Below are positions 9,128 to 16,211 of a DNA stretch of 17,630 nt, piece after piece (positions within the stretch are counted from its first letter, which is position 1; each line of letters starts with the position of its first letter). Position numbers and translations under genes: made by a program. The notes under the pieces were generated by a model. That model was given only the letters and a program-made list of their open reading frames with translations. It did not search any database and had not been told where the DNA came from. Location: contig DBBT01000124.1 of NCBI GenBank assembly GCA_002292345.1, forward strand, positions 1 to 17,630. The letters run 5' to 3'. This DNA is from Opitutia bacterium UBA977 (lineage in GTDB: Bacteria; Verrucomicrobiota; Verrucomicrobiia; Opitutales; Coraliomargaritaceae).

Positions 9128-9784
9128 ATGCTCACTATGATCTCGCGAATTTACTACCATAACTTTCAACGCCTGCCACTCATATTAGCCGGCATCGCAG
9201 CACTCTGCTTGAGTGGTTGTGATCAAGCGCAACCCGTGGCCTACCAAATCCCGAAGGAGCAACGCGCCGACACGATACCAACGATCGCAGCGGCAACCAC
9301 GCCAGAAACGAGCGCCCCAAGCAAGATGAACGTGCTGCCCGGCATGCAACAGGCCGCCAACGCAGCTGGCGATGTTGACTTCACCACTCCTGAAGGCTGG
9401 GAAAAGCTCCCTGCAAGCGGCATCCGCAAAGCGAATCTCAAAGTCACCGCCGACACTGGCAGCGCCGAAATCACCATCCTCACATTCCCTGGTGATGTCG
9501 GCGGACGCCTCGCCAACATTAACCGCTGGCGCGGTCAAGTCGGCCTCGAAGCAGCCACGGCCGAAGATTTGCGCGACTATACTACAGATTATGACATCTC
9601 AGGGCACCGCGGACTCTACGTGCGTCTTGAAGGCGAAACGCAAAGCATCCTCGGCGCACTCCTGCCCTTCCATGGCAGCACTTGGTTCGTCAAAATGCTG
9701 GGTGACACTCCCACCGTGCTTGCTAACGAAGCATCCATGCAGCAATTCCTCGATTCGATTCAAATCGAAGACCACGCTCACTAA
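9128..9784 (+). CDS. Lipoprotein, possibly PsbP/DcrB-like, first gene of the cytochrome c maturation operon
   Basis: A 218-residue exported lipoprotein. Residues 1-15 are a basic n-region and 16-30 a hydrophobic stretch ending in the lipobox LSGC, so the mature protein starts at Cys31. The +2 residue is Asp, which in enterobacteria retains lipoproteins in the inner membrane; this would fit the inner-membrane ResB/CcsA neighbours, though the rule is not established for this phylum. A Pro/Ala/Thr-rich linker (35-75) leads to a domain from about residue 83: 'DFTTPEGWEKLP', 'AEITILTFPGDVGG...NINRWRGQVGL', then a C-terminal 'GSTWFVKMLGD...FLDSIQI'. This order of motifs resembles the MOG1/PsbP/DcrB fold, which is my inference. 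The ResB gene starts 3 bases after its stop, so the two are co-transcribed and probably work together in haem or cytochrome c handling. Met4 (9137) is an alternative start. Confidence 0.78.
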   Translation: MLTMISRIYYHNFQRLPLILAGIAALCLSGCDQAQPVAYQIPKEQRADTIPTIAAATTPETSAPSKMNVLPGMQQAANAAGDVDFTTPEGWEKLPASGIRKANLKVTADTGSAEITILTFPGDVGGRLANINRWRGQVGLEAATAEDLRDYTTDYDISGHRGLYVRLEGETQSILGALLPFHGSTWFVKMLGDTPTVLANEASMQQFLDSIQIEDHAH

Positions 9785-9787
9785 ATC

Positions 9788-10966
9788 ATGAAAGCGCTGC
9801 TTCAATTCTTTGCATCCCTGCGGCTCACCGTCGTCTTGCTCGCTTTGTCGATGGTGCTGATTTTCTTTGGCACGCTCGCCCAAGTCGAAACTGGCATCTG
9901 GAAAACACAGAAGGACTACTTCGAAAGCATCCTAGCGATCTGGGCTTACCCCGAAGCATGGATCGCATACGATCAGCTCTACTGGCTACGCATCCCGATG
10001 CCCGGTGGCTACTTGCTCGGCGGCATGCTGCTGATCAATCTCGTAGCCGCCCACGTCACTCGGTTTACATTAACCGCCAAGAAAGCCGGCATCTTCCTGA
10101 TCCACATCGGCCTGATCCTGCTACTCATTAGCGAGTTACTGACCGACGTGCTCTCTGAAGAAAGCCAAATGCCCGTCGATGAGGGCGCCAGCAGTAACTA
10201 CTCTCAAGAATATCGCGAAAACGAACTCGTGTTGATTGATCGCTTGCACGCCGATTTCGACACCGTGCATAGCATCCCCATTGCACTGCTCAAGCCAGGT
10301 AAAACAGTCGCCGTGCCAGAGAGTCCACTGACCATTCGTACCGTCAGCTACTATCCGAACGCACAAATCGGCCGTGCCCAAGAAGGTGCCGCGCCAGTCG
10401 AGTCTCCCGCCAACCAAGGTGTCGCCGTTAAGATGAACGTCGTCGTTACACCGACTGCGGTTACATATGCGGAGAATCAGATCAACACCGCCACTGCTTA
10501 CGTCGAAGTGCTCGGCCCCGAGGGTTCACTCGGCATCTGGTTGGTTTCGAATGTCATCGACGATCGCTTTCCACCGCAAATGGTGACTCTTGGCGAACAA
10601 AGCTGGGAGATCGCCCTACGGCTGAAGCGCCACTATTACCCATTCGAAGTCGAATTGGTCGATTTCTCCCACGAGAAATATCCTGGTACTGAGATCCCTT
10701 TTAATTACTCCAGTGAAGTCATGGTACGCCACAGCGATACCACAAAAAACCAAAAAGCGCTGATCTACATGAATCATCCGCTGCGCTACGAAGGCCTCAC
10801 CTTTTACCAAGCCTCCTTCGCCAACGACGACCGCACCTCGATCTTCCAAGTCGTGCGTAATCCAGGCTGGGTCCTGCCCTACGTCAGCGTACTGCTAATG
10901 GGAGTGGGCATGCTCGTCCAGTTCGGCATGCATTTCTTTAAATTCCTTAACAAACGTAGCCACTAA
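9788..10966 (+). CDS. resB: Cytochrome c biogenesis protein ResB/Ccs1
   Basis: A 392-residue membrane protein of the System II cytochrome c maturation pathway. With CcsA/ResC it moves haem out across the inner membrane and attaches it to apocytochromes. Membrane segments are visible at about residues 12-31 ('LTVVLLALSMVLIFFGTLAQ'), 72-90 and 100-120, and a final one at 361-385. The large extracytoplasmic domain lies between about 125 and 360, with the family ending 'LRYEGLTFYQASF' (332-344). His89 in 'LVAAHVTRF' and His106 in 'IFLIHIGLI' are candidates for the membrane haem-ligand histidine of this family. The N-terminus 'LLQFFASLRLTVVLLAL' is typical of ResB. The gene follows the lipoprotein stop by 3 bases. 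Its usual partner ccsA starts about 510 bases downstream, separated by the GxxExxY insert. Confidence 0.92.
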   Translation: MKALLQFFASLRLTVVLLALSMVLIFFGTLAQVETGIWKTQKDYFESILAIWAYPEAWIAYDQLYWLRIPMPGGYLLGGMLLINLVAAHVTRFTLTAKKAGIFLIHIGLILLLISELLTDVLSEESQMPVDEGASSNYSQEYRENELVLIDRLHADFDTVHSIPIALLKPGKTVAVPESPLTIRTVSYYPNAQIGRAQEGAAPVESPANQGVAVKMNVVVTPTAVTYAENQINTATAYVEVLGPEGSLGIWLVSNVIDDRFPPQMVTLGEQSWEIALRLKRHYYPFEVELVDFSHEKYPGTEIPFNYSSEVMVRHSDTTKNQKALIYMNHPLRYEGLTFYQASFANDDRTSIFQVVRNPGWVLPYVSVLLMGVGMLVQFGMHFFKFLNKRSH

Positions 10967-10969
10967 ATT

Positions 10970-11003
10970 TTTTAACTACGAAAAACACAAAAGACGCGAA
11001 AAC
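10970..11003 (+). repeat. Left inverted-repeat arm of the GxxExxY insert
   Basis: This arm starts 3 bases after the resB stop and ends at the base before the GxxExxY start codon. After a T-run and 'aa' it is three consecutive 9-base units, ctacgaaaa, acacaaaag and acgcgaaaa (10976-11002). It pairs with the right arm at 28 of 34 positions. Confidence 0.8.
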
Positions 11004-11393
11004 ATGACGACTGAAATTATCTATAAAAAAGAAAGCTATCAGATCATGGGAGCTGCGTTCGAAGTCTACAAAGAGAAAGGCTGTGGATTCCTTGAAGTGG
11101 TGTATCAAGAATGCCTAGCCATGGAGTTTGAAGATCAAAGCATTCCAGCAGTCGAAAAATCACCATTAGTTCTACACTACAAGGGACGGGAACTAAAACA
11201 GCGATACGAGCCTAACTTTATATGCCTTGAGAAGATCATAGTTGAAATCAAAGCTATTAGCACCCTCACCGATCAACACCGCGCTCAAGTCATCAACTAC
11301 CTAAAGGCGACAGGCAAAGTGTTAGGCATACTCATCAATTTTGGACATTATCCAAAAGTGCAGTATGAACGCTTCGTGAATCAGGCACATTAA
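11004..11393 (+). CDS. GxxExxY-family protein (PD-(D/E)xK-like fold), active-site Asp changed to Asn
   Basis: A 129-residue protein of the GxxExxY family, a group of uncharacterised small proteins related to PD-(D/E)xK nucleases. The name-giving motif is Gly28-Glu31-Tyr34 in 'GCGFLEVVYQE'. The nuclease-like core is 'YEPNFICLEKIIVEIKA' (68-84), with Glu81 and Lys83 forming ExK. Relatives as I recall them read 'PDFI' or 'ADLI' at the first metal-binding acid; here it is Asn71 (codon aac), so catalysis may be lost. The C-terminal half ('HRAQVINYLKATGKVLGILINFG', 92-114) is fully typical. No Shine-Dalgarno sequence is present, and the left repeat arm runs directly up to the ATG. It lies in sense inside the cytochrome maturation operon but has no evident role there. 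Confidence 0.88.
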   Translation: MTTEIIYKKESYQIMGAAFEVYKEKGCGFLEVVYQECLAMEFEDQSIPAVEKSPLVLHYKGRELKQRYEPNFICLEKIIVEIKAISTLTDQHRAQVINYLKATGKVLGILINFGHYPKVQYERFVNQAH

Positions 11394-11435
11394 TCCAACA
11401 CCGCCCCTTCAAGAAACCACCCATCTGCATTTTCC

Positions 11436-11469
11436 TTTTTCGCGTATTTCGCGCTTTTCGTAGTCAAAA
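11436..11469 (-). repeat. Right inverted-repeat arm of the GxxExxY insert
   Basis: Read on the minus strand this arm contains three 9-base units, ctacgaaaa (11455-11463), gcgcgaaat (11446-11454) and acgcgaaaa (11437-11445), in the same order as the left arm. It ends 9 bases before the ccsA start codon and supplies an in-frame TAG (11461-11463) just upstream of ccsA. Confidence 0.8.
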
Positions 11470-11478
11470 TCATTCATT

Positions 11479-13392
11479 GTGAAAAAATTTGCCTTCAGTC
11501 TCATCTTAATCATCGCGACGCTCATCATTGCCCGCGGTTTCAAGCCTTCCAATAACCCGTCTGAGTTCGACATCGACAGCTTTGCTGAGCTGCCAGTGCA
11601 AGTGGGTGGACGCATCAAACCGCTTGACTCGGTTGCGCGTAACACCCTGCTCGTGCTCGCTGCACGTCAAAAAGTCGTCACCCCCGAAGGCGTGACACTT
11701 AGTCCGATCGAATGGTTCATGGATCTGACCATGCGTCCTGAAGTGGCCGACACCTATCGCGTGTTTAAAATCGAGTTCCCAGACGATCTTGGCATCGCAG
11801 GCCTCGCACAAAAAGGCCAGCGCCACTACGCCTTCAATGATCTATTACCGCACTTCGACGAGATACTGCGACTCTATAAGGAAATCAACCCTGAACCGAA
11901 AAAACGTAGCCCCTACGAGCAACAAATCGCCGATCTTAACGACGGCCTCACACTCTACCACCGGGTAATGCACTCGCTGCACCCGGTCGGCCCCCCAGAG
12001 CGGCTTGATCGACTCGTCGATGAATATCAGAGCTACATTAGCAGTGTCGAACCAGGACTCGTGGCCCTCCGTCAACAGCAAGCGGGAGAGGACTACGATG
12101 CCGAACTACTCAGCAGATTCATTCAATTTGGCGACGATTATTTGAAACTTTCAAAGACCGCCTATTTGCGCGTCGTGCCGCCAATCGCACCCGTCGACCC
12201 ACTCGACGACTGGAAAAATATTGGTTTGGAATTACTCGACGTAATGCGGGGCGATGACCTCAGCCCTTACGTCACGAGCTACGCCAGCCTGACAATGGCA
12301 TATCGCATGGATCAGCCCGACATGTTCAACCAAACCGTCGAACAATTACGCCAGCGCTTTATCGGTGCATTCCCGCACGATATTGGTCGTGTGCATTTTG
12401 AGCGCCTCTTTAACCAAGCGCAACCGTTCTACCTTTCGATGCAGCTTTACGTGCTGATCTTCCTGACCGTCTGCATCTCATGGCTGCGCTGGCCTGCGCC
12501 GCTGGCCAAAGCGGCATTTTGGGTGCTATTGCTTGCCTTTACTATACATACTTTAGGGCTGATTGCTCGTATGTACATTCAAGAGCGCTACGGTGTTTTT
12601 GTGACGAATCTTTACTCTTCTGCGGTGTTCGTCGGTTGGGGTGCCGTGCTGCTCGGTGTGATCCTTGAAAAGTTCTATAAGAACGGCGTCGGCGCGGCGA
12701 TGGCTTCGCTGGTCGGGTTCTGCACGCTCATCATTGCGCACCACCTATCCATGAGCGGCGACACGCTTGAAATGATGCGCGCAGTGCTCGACTCCAACTT
12801 CTGGCTAGCGACGCACGTCACTGTCATTACATTCGGCTACTCCGCTATGTTCTTTGCCGGCGCACTTGCATTGATCTTCACTGTGCTCGGACTATTCTCC
12901 AAGCGCTTCAGCAAAGAGTCGGCCAAATCCATCGTCAGTATGGTCTATGGTATCACCTGCTTTGCCACGTTGTTTAGCCTGGTGGGGACTATCCTCGGTG
13001 GCATCTGGGCCGATCAATCCTGGGGTCGCTTCTGGGGCTGGGATCCGAAAGAAAATGGCGCGCTGATGATCGTGATCATGGGTGCCATCGTGCTACACGC
13101 GCGCTGGGGCGGGATCGTGAAAGAGCGCGGCCTCATGGCTTTGGCTATCTGTGGTAGCATCGTGACCGTATGGTCGTGGTTCGGCACCAACCTACTCGGC
13201 GTTGGCCTACACGCCTATGGCTTTACCAGCAGTGGCTTCTGGTGGACGATCGGCTTTGCCGCCAGCCAGATCTTTTTCATCTGCCTAGTGAACTTACCTT
13301 GGCGCTACTGGCGCAGTGCATTCGGCGAAGATAAGAACCGCCGCGAACGCAAAGGAATCCTTATCGCTGCCCAAGAGAGCGATAAAGCTTAA
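11479..13392 (+). CDS. ccsA: Cytochrome c biogenesis protein CcsA/ResC with long extracytoplasmic N-terminal region
   Basis: A 637-residue membrane protein, about twice the length of a simple CcsA. Residues 4-19 form an N-terminal signal anchor. Residues 20-315 are a hydrophilic, probably extracytoplasmic region with 'GGRIKPLDSVARNTLLVL' (43-60), a motif I recall from Bacteroidota and Verrucomicrobiota CcsA proteins. Residues 320-610 are the multi-pass haem-handling domain, with the WWD-type signature 'WGRFWGWDPKE' (515-525). His446 ('LATHVTVI') and His578 ('GLHAYGF') flank it as the expected external haem ligands, and His540 ('IVLHARW') is the likely membrane histidine. It should work with ResB to export haem and ligate it to apocytochrome c. 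The start is GTG: an in-frame TAG lies 15 bases upstream and the signal anchor follows immediately. The stop overlaps the convergent downstream gene by 4 bases. Confidence 0.93.
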   Translation: MKKFAFSLILIIATLIIARGFKPSNNPSEFDIDSFAELPVQVGGRIKPLDSVARNTLLVLAARQKVVTPEGVTLSPIEWFMDLTMRPEVADTYRVFKIEFPDDLGIAGLAQKGQRHYAFNDLLPHFDEILRLYKEINPEPKKRSPYEQQIADLNDGLTLYHRVMHSLHPVGPPERLDRLVDEYQSYISSVEPGLVALRQQQAGEDYDAELLSRFIQFGDDYLKLSKTAYLRVVPPIAPVDPLDDWKNIGLELLDVMRGDDLSPYVTSYASLTMAYRMDQPDMFNQTVEQLRQRFIGAFPHDIGRVHFERLFNQAQPFYLSMQLYVLIFLTVCISWLRWPAPLAKAAFWVLLLAFTIHTLGLIARMYIQERYGVFVTNLYSSAVFVGWGAVLLGVILEKFYKNGVGAAMASLVGFCTLIIAHHLSMSGDTLEMMRAVLDSNFWLATHVTVITFGYSAMFFAGALALIFTVLGLFSKRFSKESAKSIVSMVYGITCFATLFSLVGTILGGIWADQSWGRFWGWDPKENGALMIVIMGAIVLHARWGGIVKERGLMALAICGSIVTVWSWFGTNLLGVGLHAYGFTSSGFWWTIGFAASQIFFICLVNLPWRYWRSAFGEDKNRRERKGILIAAQESDKA

Positions 13393-14333
13393 TTGGCGCG
13401 CGCCTGACGAGGCGATAAGCTCGTAGCAGTCGCCCCTGAAGGGGCATCGAATAGCGACTCAAATACGACACGATTCGGTCGAATTTTAGTGAACGCGATG
13501 GTGTCATTTAACGTGCCATTAAAGTAGAGTTTATAACCCATTGGTAGACGAGGAGATGCCGCGACTTCAGGCCGCGCAAAGTGAATTTCAAGATCCACCA
13601 AATCTATTCCTCTCAGAACTTGAGCCCGGCGATAGACTTCCTCATAGCTCTGCTGGTCGATATAATGATAAATAGGAAACGGCAATAGCCCACGACTCAC
13701 GACCACCGCACAAACGCGCCCTTGCCATTGCTCATCAGGCAAACGCTCCAAAACCGACTCAAGCCGGTAATCAAGTGACTCATGGGCATGATAGCTCCAT
13801 GCTAGGTGTGCGAGCGAACTCTCAAACAACGCCACCCGCGTGAAGAATCCGACTTCGTCTTTATTTAAATTTAAAAAGTCTGTCTTAACCCATCCTTGCT
13901 TTCCATTATAGCCAAACGCTGCGGTATACTTGAAATCAACACCCTCTGTTTTTAATGTATACAGATTTGGGCAACGCGCCATTGCAACCAATTCACAGGT
14001 CGTATTTTCAGTCGAGGCCATGCCATTCACAATCAAAGACTTTACCTCACTGAGCTGTGTTGCCTTTAAATGTTTCTCCAACAGGAGCACCAGTGAAGAC
14101 TGCGACGGCACCCTGCTATTTGGCTGATCGACGCGCTTACTGACCTTTGAATTCGCCATCATTGCAATCGGTGCTGCAGCTGTTGCAACGATAGGCGCAC
14201 TGCCAGCCAGCAACAAATAATACAGCAATCCGACGATACCCCCAACCACAATCGTTACTGTCCCAACTACAAAAAGCACCGTTCGCTTAGCGACTTGTTG
14301 CCCTAGGATATCAATATATTGCGATGATTTCAT
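13389..14333 (-). CDS. Uncharacterised single-pass membrane protein with extracytoplasmic domain
   Basis: I do not recognise this 314-residue protein. Residues 1-17 are a short cytoplasmic segment and 18-43 one strong membrane helix ('VLFVVGTVTIVVGGIVGLLY'). A low-complexity linker (50-78) leads to an extracytoplasmic domain of about 235 residues. Within it, 'LYTLKTEGVDFKYTAAFGYN' followed by 'GKQGW' (125-149) and a late 'YKLYFNGTLND' are mildly reminiscent of LolA/LolB-like beta-sheet proteins, but this is weak. Two cysteines (in 'TTCELVAMARC') could form a disulfide. The stop codon overlaps the ccsA stop on the other strand by 4 bases, so the genes are convergent. It lies 198 bases downstream of the glycine-zipper lipoprotein on the same strand. 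There is no Shine-Dalgarno sequence, and a TATAAT hexamer ends 5 bases before the ATG. Confidence 0.72.
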   Translation of the reverse strand: MKSSQYIDILGQQVAKRTVLFVVGTVTIVVGGIVGLLYYLLLAGSAPIVATAAAPIAMMANSKVSKRVDQPNSRVPSQSSLVLLLEKHLKATQLSEVKSLIVNGMASTENTTCELVAMARCPNLYTLKTEGVDFKYTAAFGYNGKQGWVKTDFLNLNKDEVGFFTRVALFESSLAHLAWSYHAHESLDYRLESVLERLPDEQWQGRVCAVVVSRGLLPFPIYHYIDQQSYEEVYRRAQVLRGIDLVDLEIHFARPEVAASPRLPMGYKLYFNGTLNDTIAFTKIRPNRVVFESLFDAPSGATATSLSPRQARAN

Positions 14334-14338
14334 TTAAG

Positions 14339-14344
14339 ATTATA
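14339..14344 (-). promoter_or_regulatory. Consensus -10 hexamer abutting the start of the 314-residue protein gene
   Basis: A perfect minus-strand TATAAT ends 5 bases before the ATG (14333). Transcription would start at about the first codon, giving a leaderless message. No convincing -35 lies 16-18 bases upstream, in a T-rich stretch. Confidence 0.35.
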
Positions 14345-14531
14345 TTTTGGAAAACGGCCAAAAATGACCATTAGCAATCTGTATACGACAAGCACCTAAC
14401 AAATAAAAGCATTAAAGCATAACGCATTCGAGTTGCTATAATCTATATACACAAGCCGGCAGCTTCGACACGCGAACTACACCTGATTCGCCACTTGCGG
14501 CAGGCAGACATTAACAGACAGACAGCTACGA

Positions 14532-15080
14532 TTAGCCGCCGTTTGCCTGACGCTCCATCTCAGCGAGCTCTTCTTGAGCTTTGGCAACACGCGCCTGTGC
14601 TTCTTGGATGCGTTTCGCTCGCGCTTGAGAATCCTCATAGGCTTTTTTCTTGGCAGCCAACTCCGCTTCGAGGCGTGCCGCCTCACGCTCTGCCGCGCTA
14701 ACATCTGATGTGGTCGAATTACGCGCAATCTCATCGCGCACTCTTTTCGCCTCCAAGGCCTGAATTTCTTCTTCCAGCTTCACCTGAGCTTGGGCTTCTT
14801 GATCATACTCATACTGCCGCTGAGCCTCAGCGGCTTCGAGTTCCTCCTTGTTCTGGTCATACTTGCTACCACCCAATCCACCCAGTGCAGCACCCGCCGC
14901 TGCACCCACCGCTACATTCGTCCCACTACCGTCACCAAGCTGAGCCCCAATCACAGCACCAAGAATCGCACCAGCCGCCACGCCGACATTACGCCCCGTA
15001 TTGCCACTATTAGAAGATGAGCATCCGCTAAAAAATAACGCAGTGCTTAAGAGAAGAGGAGTGAGTGTCGCATTAAACAT
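14532..15080 (-). CDS. Glycine-zipper and coiled-coil lipoprotein
   Basis: A 182-residue lipoprotein. Residues 1-19 form a signal peptide ending in FFSGC, with Cys20 lipidated. Ser at +2 would by enterobacterial rules send it to the outer membrane. Residues 32-71 are a glycine zipper of the Gly-zipper_Omp/2TM type ('NVGVAAGAILGAVIGAQLGD' and 'VAVGAAAGAALGGLGG'), able to form a membrane-embedded hairpin. Residues 75-180 are an almost continuous Ala/Glu/Lys/Gln-rich coiled coil. Unlike many glycine-zipper proteins of the cell envelope it has no OmpA peptidoglycan-binding domain. A role as an outer-membrane or periplasmic structural or stress-linked lipoprotein is an inference. It is divergent from the ExbB-like gene across 165 bases, so shared regulation is possible. 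Confidence 0.82.
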   Translation of the reverse strand: MFNATLTPLLLSTALFFSGCSSSNSGNTGRNVGVAAGAILGAVIGAQLGDGSGTNVAVGAAAGAALGGLGGSKYDQNKEELEAAEAQRQYEYDQEAQAQVKLEEEIQALEAKRVRDEIARNSTTSDVSAAEREAARLEAELAAKKKAYEDSQARAKRIQEAQARVAKAQEELAEMERQANGG

Positions 15081-15245
15081 AACTGGACACTATTGTTTAG
15101 TAAGGAAATTGCAATATCGATAATAAACATCAGGATGAGGGGGTAAATACAGCCATCGCCCAAGCCGATACCAATCCGAAACCACTAATTTCTTTATATA
15201 TTGCTAGGCTGCGCACTGCGATCCCCACATACAAAAACGACACCT

Positions 15246-16178
15246 ATGAGTTTACGAAATCCCGAACGCGGCCTTTTCTCAGTCAAAGGCCTCATTTTCA
15301 GCCTCGGCCTGATCGCCTCCTTTATCTTTGTCGGTGTGCTCTACGGCGGACTGATCCGACCAGCCGCGAATAAAGCAGCACTCGCGCAAAGCTACGGCGT
15401 CGAGGGTGTCGGCTCAGCCTCGGGGATCTTCGTCATCCTTAAAGATTACGAGCAACAAATCTGCATCTCTCTCTTTCTCTGGGGTATTATGATTCTCATC
15501 TATAAATTTATCCTCGTTCACTCGGAAGCTACCGTCCTCGGACGTTTCGCTCCTGAGAGCGAAGGTATCGAAGCCGAACCAGAGGTCGACCTACTCAGCG
15601 GCGCTCGCAGTATCTCCCGCGAACGCGCAGGTAAACTCTCCGAACAAATCGACGAAAAGAGCGTACGCCCCGATCTCAAAAATAAAATCCTCCCCTACGT
15701 CATGGCCCGTGGTCTCGAGCGCTACCATATGACAGGTAACGTGCCCGAAACTACTGAGACCATCATGGGCCGACTCGAAGTCGCCTCAGAACAACAGGAG
15801 AGCGAACTGTCTATGCTTCGCTATCTGGTTTGGGCAATCCCATCCATCGGCTTCATCGGCACCGTTCGTGGCATCGGCGTCGCGCTGCACCGTGCGGACG
15901 AAGCCCTTCAAGGCGACATCTCCGGCGTCACTAACGCACTCGGCGTCGCCTTCAACTCGACCCTCGTCGCCCTCATCATCAGCATCTTGCTGATGCTCCT
16001 GATCCACCTCCTGCAAAGCGGACAGGAAGGCCTTATTTTACGCGTCCAAACCTTTTGCCGCGAACAGATCATCGATAAACTCTACGACCGAGACGAAGAG
16101 GAGGACGCCGAAATCGAGATTAAAATTGAAAACCGCGACGAAGAGCCTTCGGCAGACGACAGCACCTCTTTCAACTAA
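15246..16178 (+). CDS. MotA/TolQ/ExbB-family proton channel subunit
   Basis: A 310-residue membrane protein from the ATG at 15246. An in-frame TTG at 15201 would add 15 residues with no family character ahead of a good start, so the ATG is preferred. Membrane segments are at about residues 14-36, 71-91, 192-213 and 235-256, with a cytoplasmic loop of roughly 100 residues between the second and third. The third and fourth carry the MotA/TolQ/ExbB signature: 'AIPSIGFIGTVRGIGVAL' (198-215) and 'ALGVAFNSTLVALIISILL' (231-249), where Thr239 is a plausible proton-path residue. The C-terminus (281-305) is very acidic ('DRDEEEDAEIEI...'). In this family such proteins form a pentameric channel around an ExbD/TolR/MotB partner. 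Here the partners are probably the next two genes, starting 33 bases downstream. Confidence 0.88.
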   Translation: MSLRNPERGLFSVKGLIFSLGLIASFIFVGVLYGGLIRPAANKAALAQSYGVEGVGSASGIFVILKDYEQQICISLFLWGIMILIYKFILVHSEATVLGRFAPESEGIEAEPEVDLLSGARSISRERAGKLSEQIDEKSVRPDLKNKILPYVMARGLERYHMTGNVPETTETIMGRLEVASEQQESELSMLRYLVWAIPSIGFIGTVRGIGVALHRADEALQGDISGVTNALGVAFNSTLVALIISILLMLLIHLLQSGQEGLILRVQTFCREQIIDKLYDRDEEEDAEIEIKIENRDEEPSADDSTSFN

Positions 16179-16211
16179 AGTTCGCACGATCGCGCCACTG
16201 ACAATCCATCG

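Larger units (their letters stand above)
10970..11469 (+). mobile_element. Compact GxxExxY-gene insert bounded by inverted repeats
   Basis: A block of about 500 bases separates resB from ccsA, genes normally adjacent or fused. It consists of one small gene between two inverted 34-base arms matching at 28 of 34 positions, with four of the six mismatches A/G transitions. It is visibly more A+T-rich than the operon around it. A short shared flank (aaat at 10965-10968 and 11467-11470) could be a target duplication but is too simple to rely on. There is no transposase. Calling it mobile is an inference from location, repeats and composition. Confidence 0.5.

Noticed and set aside
11004..11393. Toxin-antitoxin or restriction role for the GxxExxY gene
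   Set aside because: There is no partner antitoxin or methylase gene in the insert, and the presumed catalytic Asp is missing.
13432..13445. GCCCC-tgaa-GGGGC hairpin as terminator of ccsA
   Set aside because: It has five base pairs with no following T-tract and lies within the coding region of the convergent gene.
14514..14525. Tandem ACAG repeat (three copies)
   Set aside because: It is only 12 bases, too short to be more than chance; no CRISPR-like spacing or longer array exists.
15201..15245. Longer ExbB-like protein from the TTG at 15201
   Set aside because: The 15 added residues have no family character, and the ATG at 15246 gives a typical short basic N-terminus before the first membrane helix.
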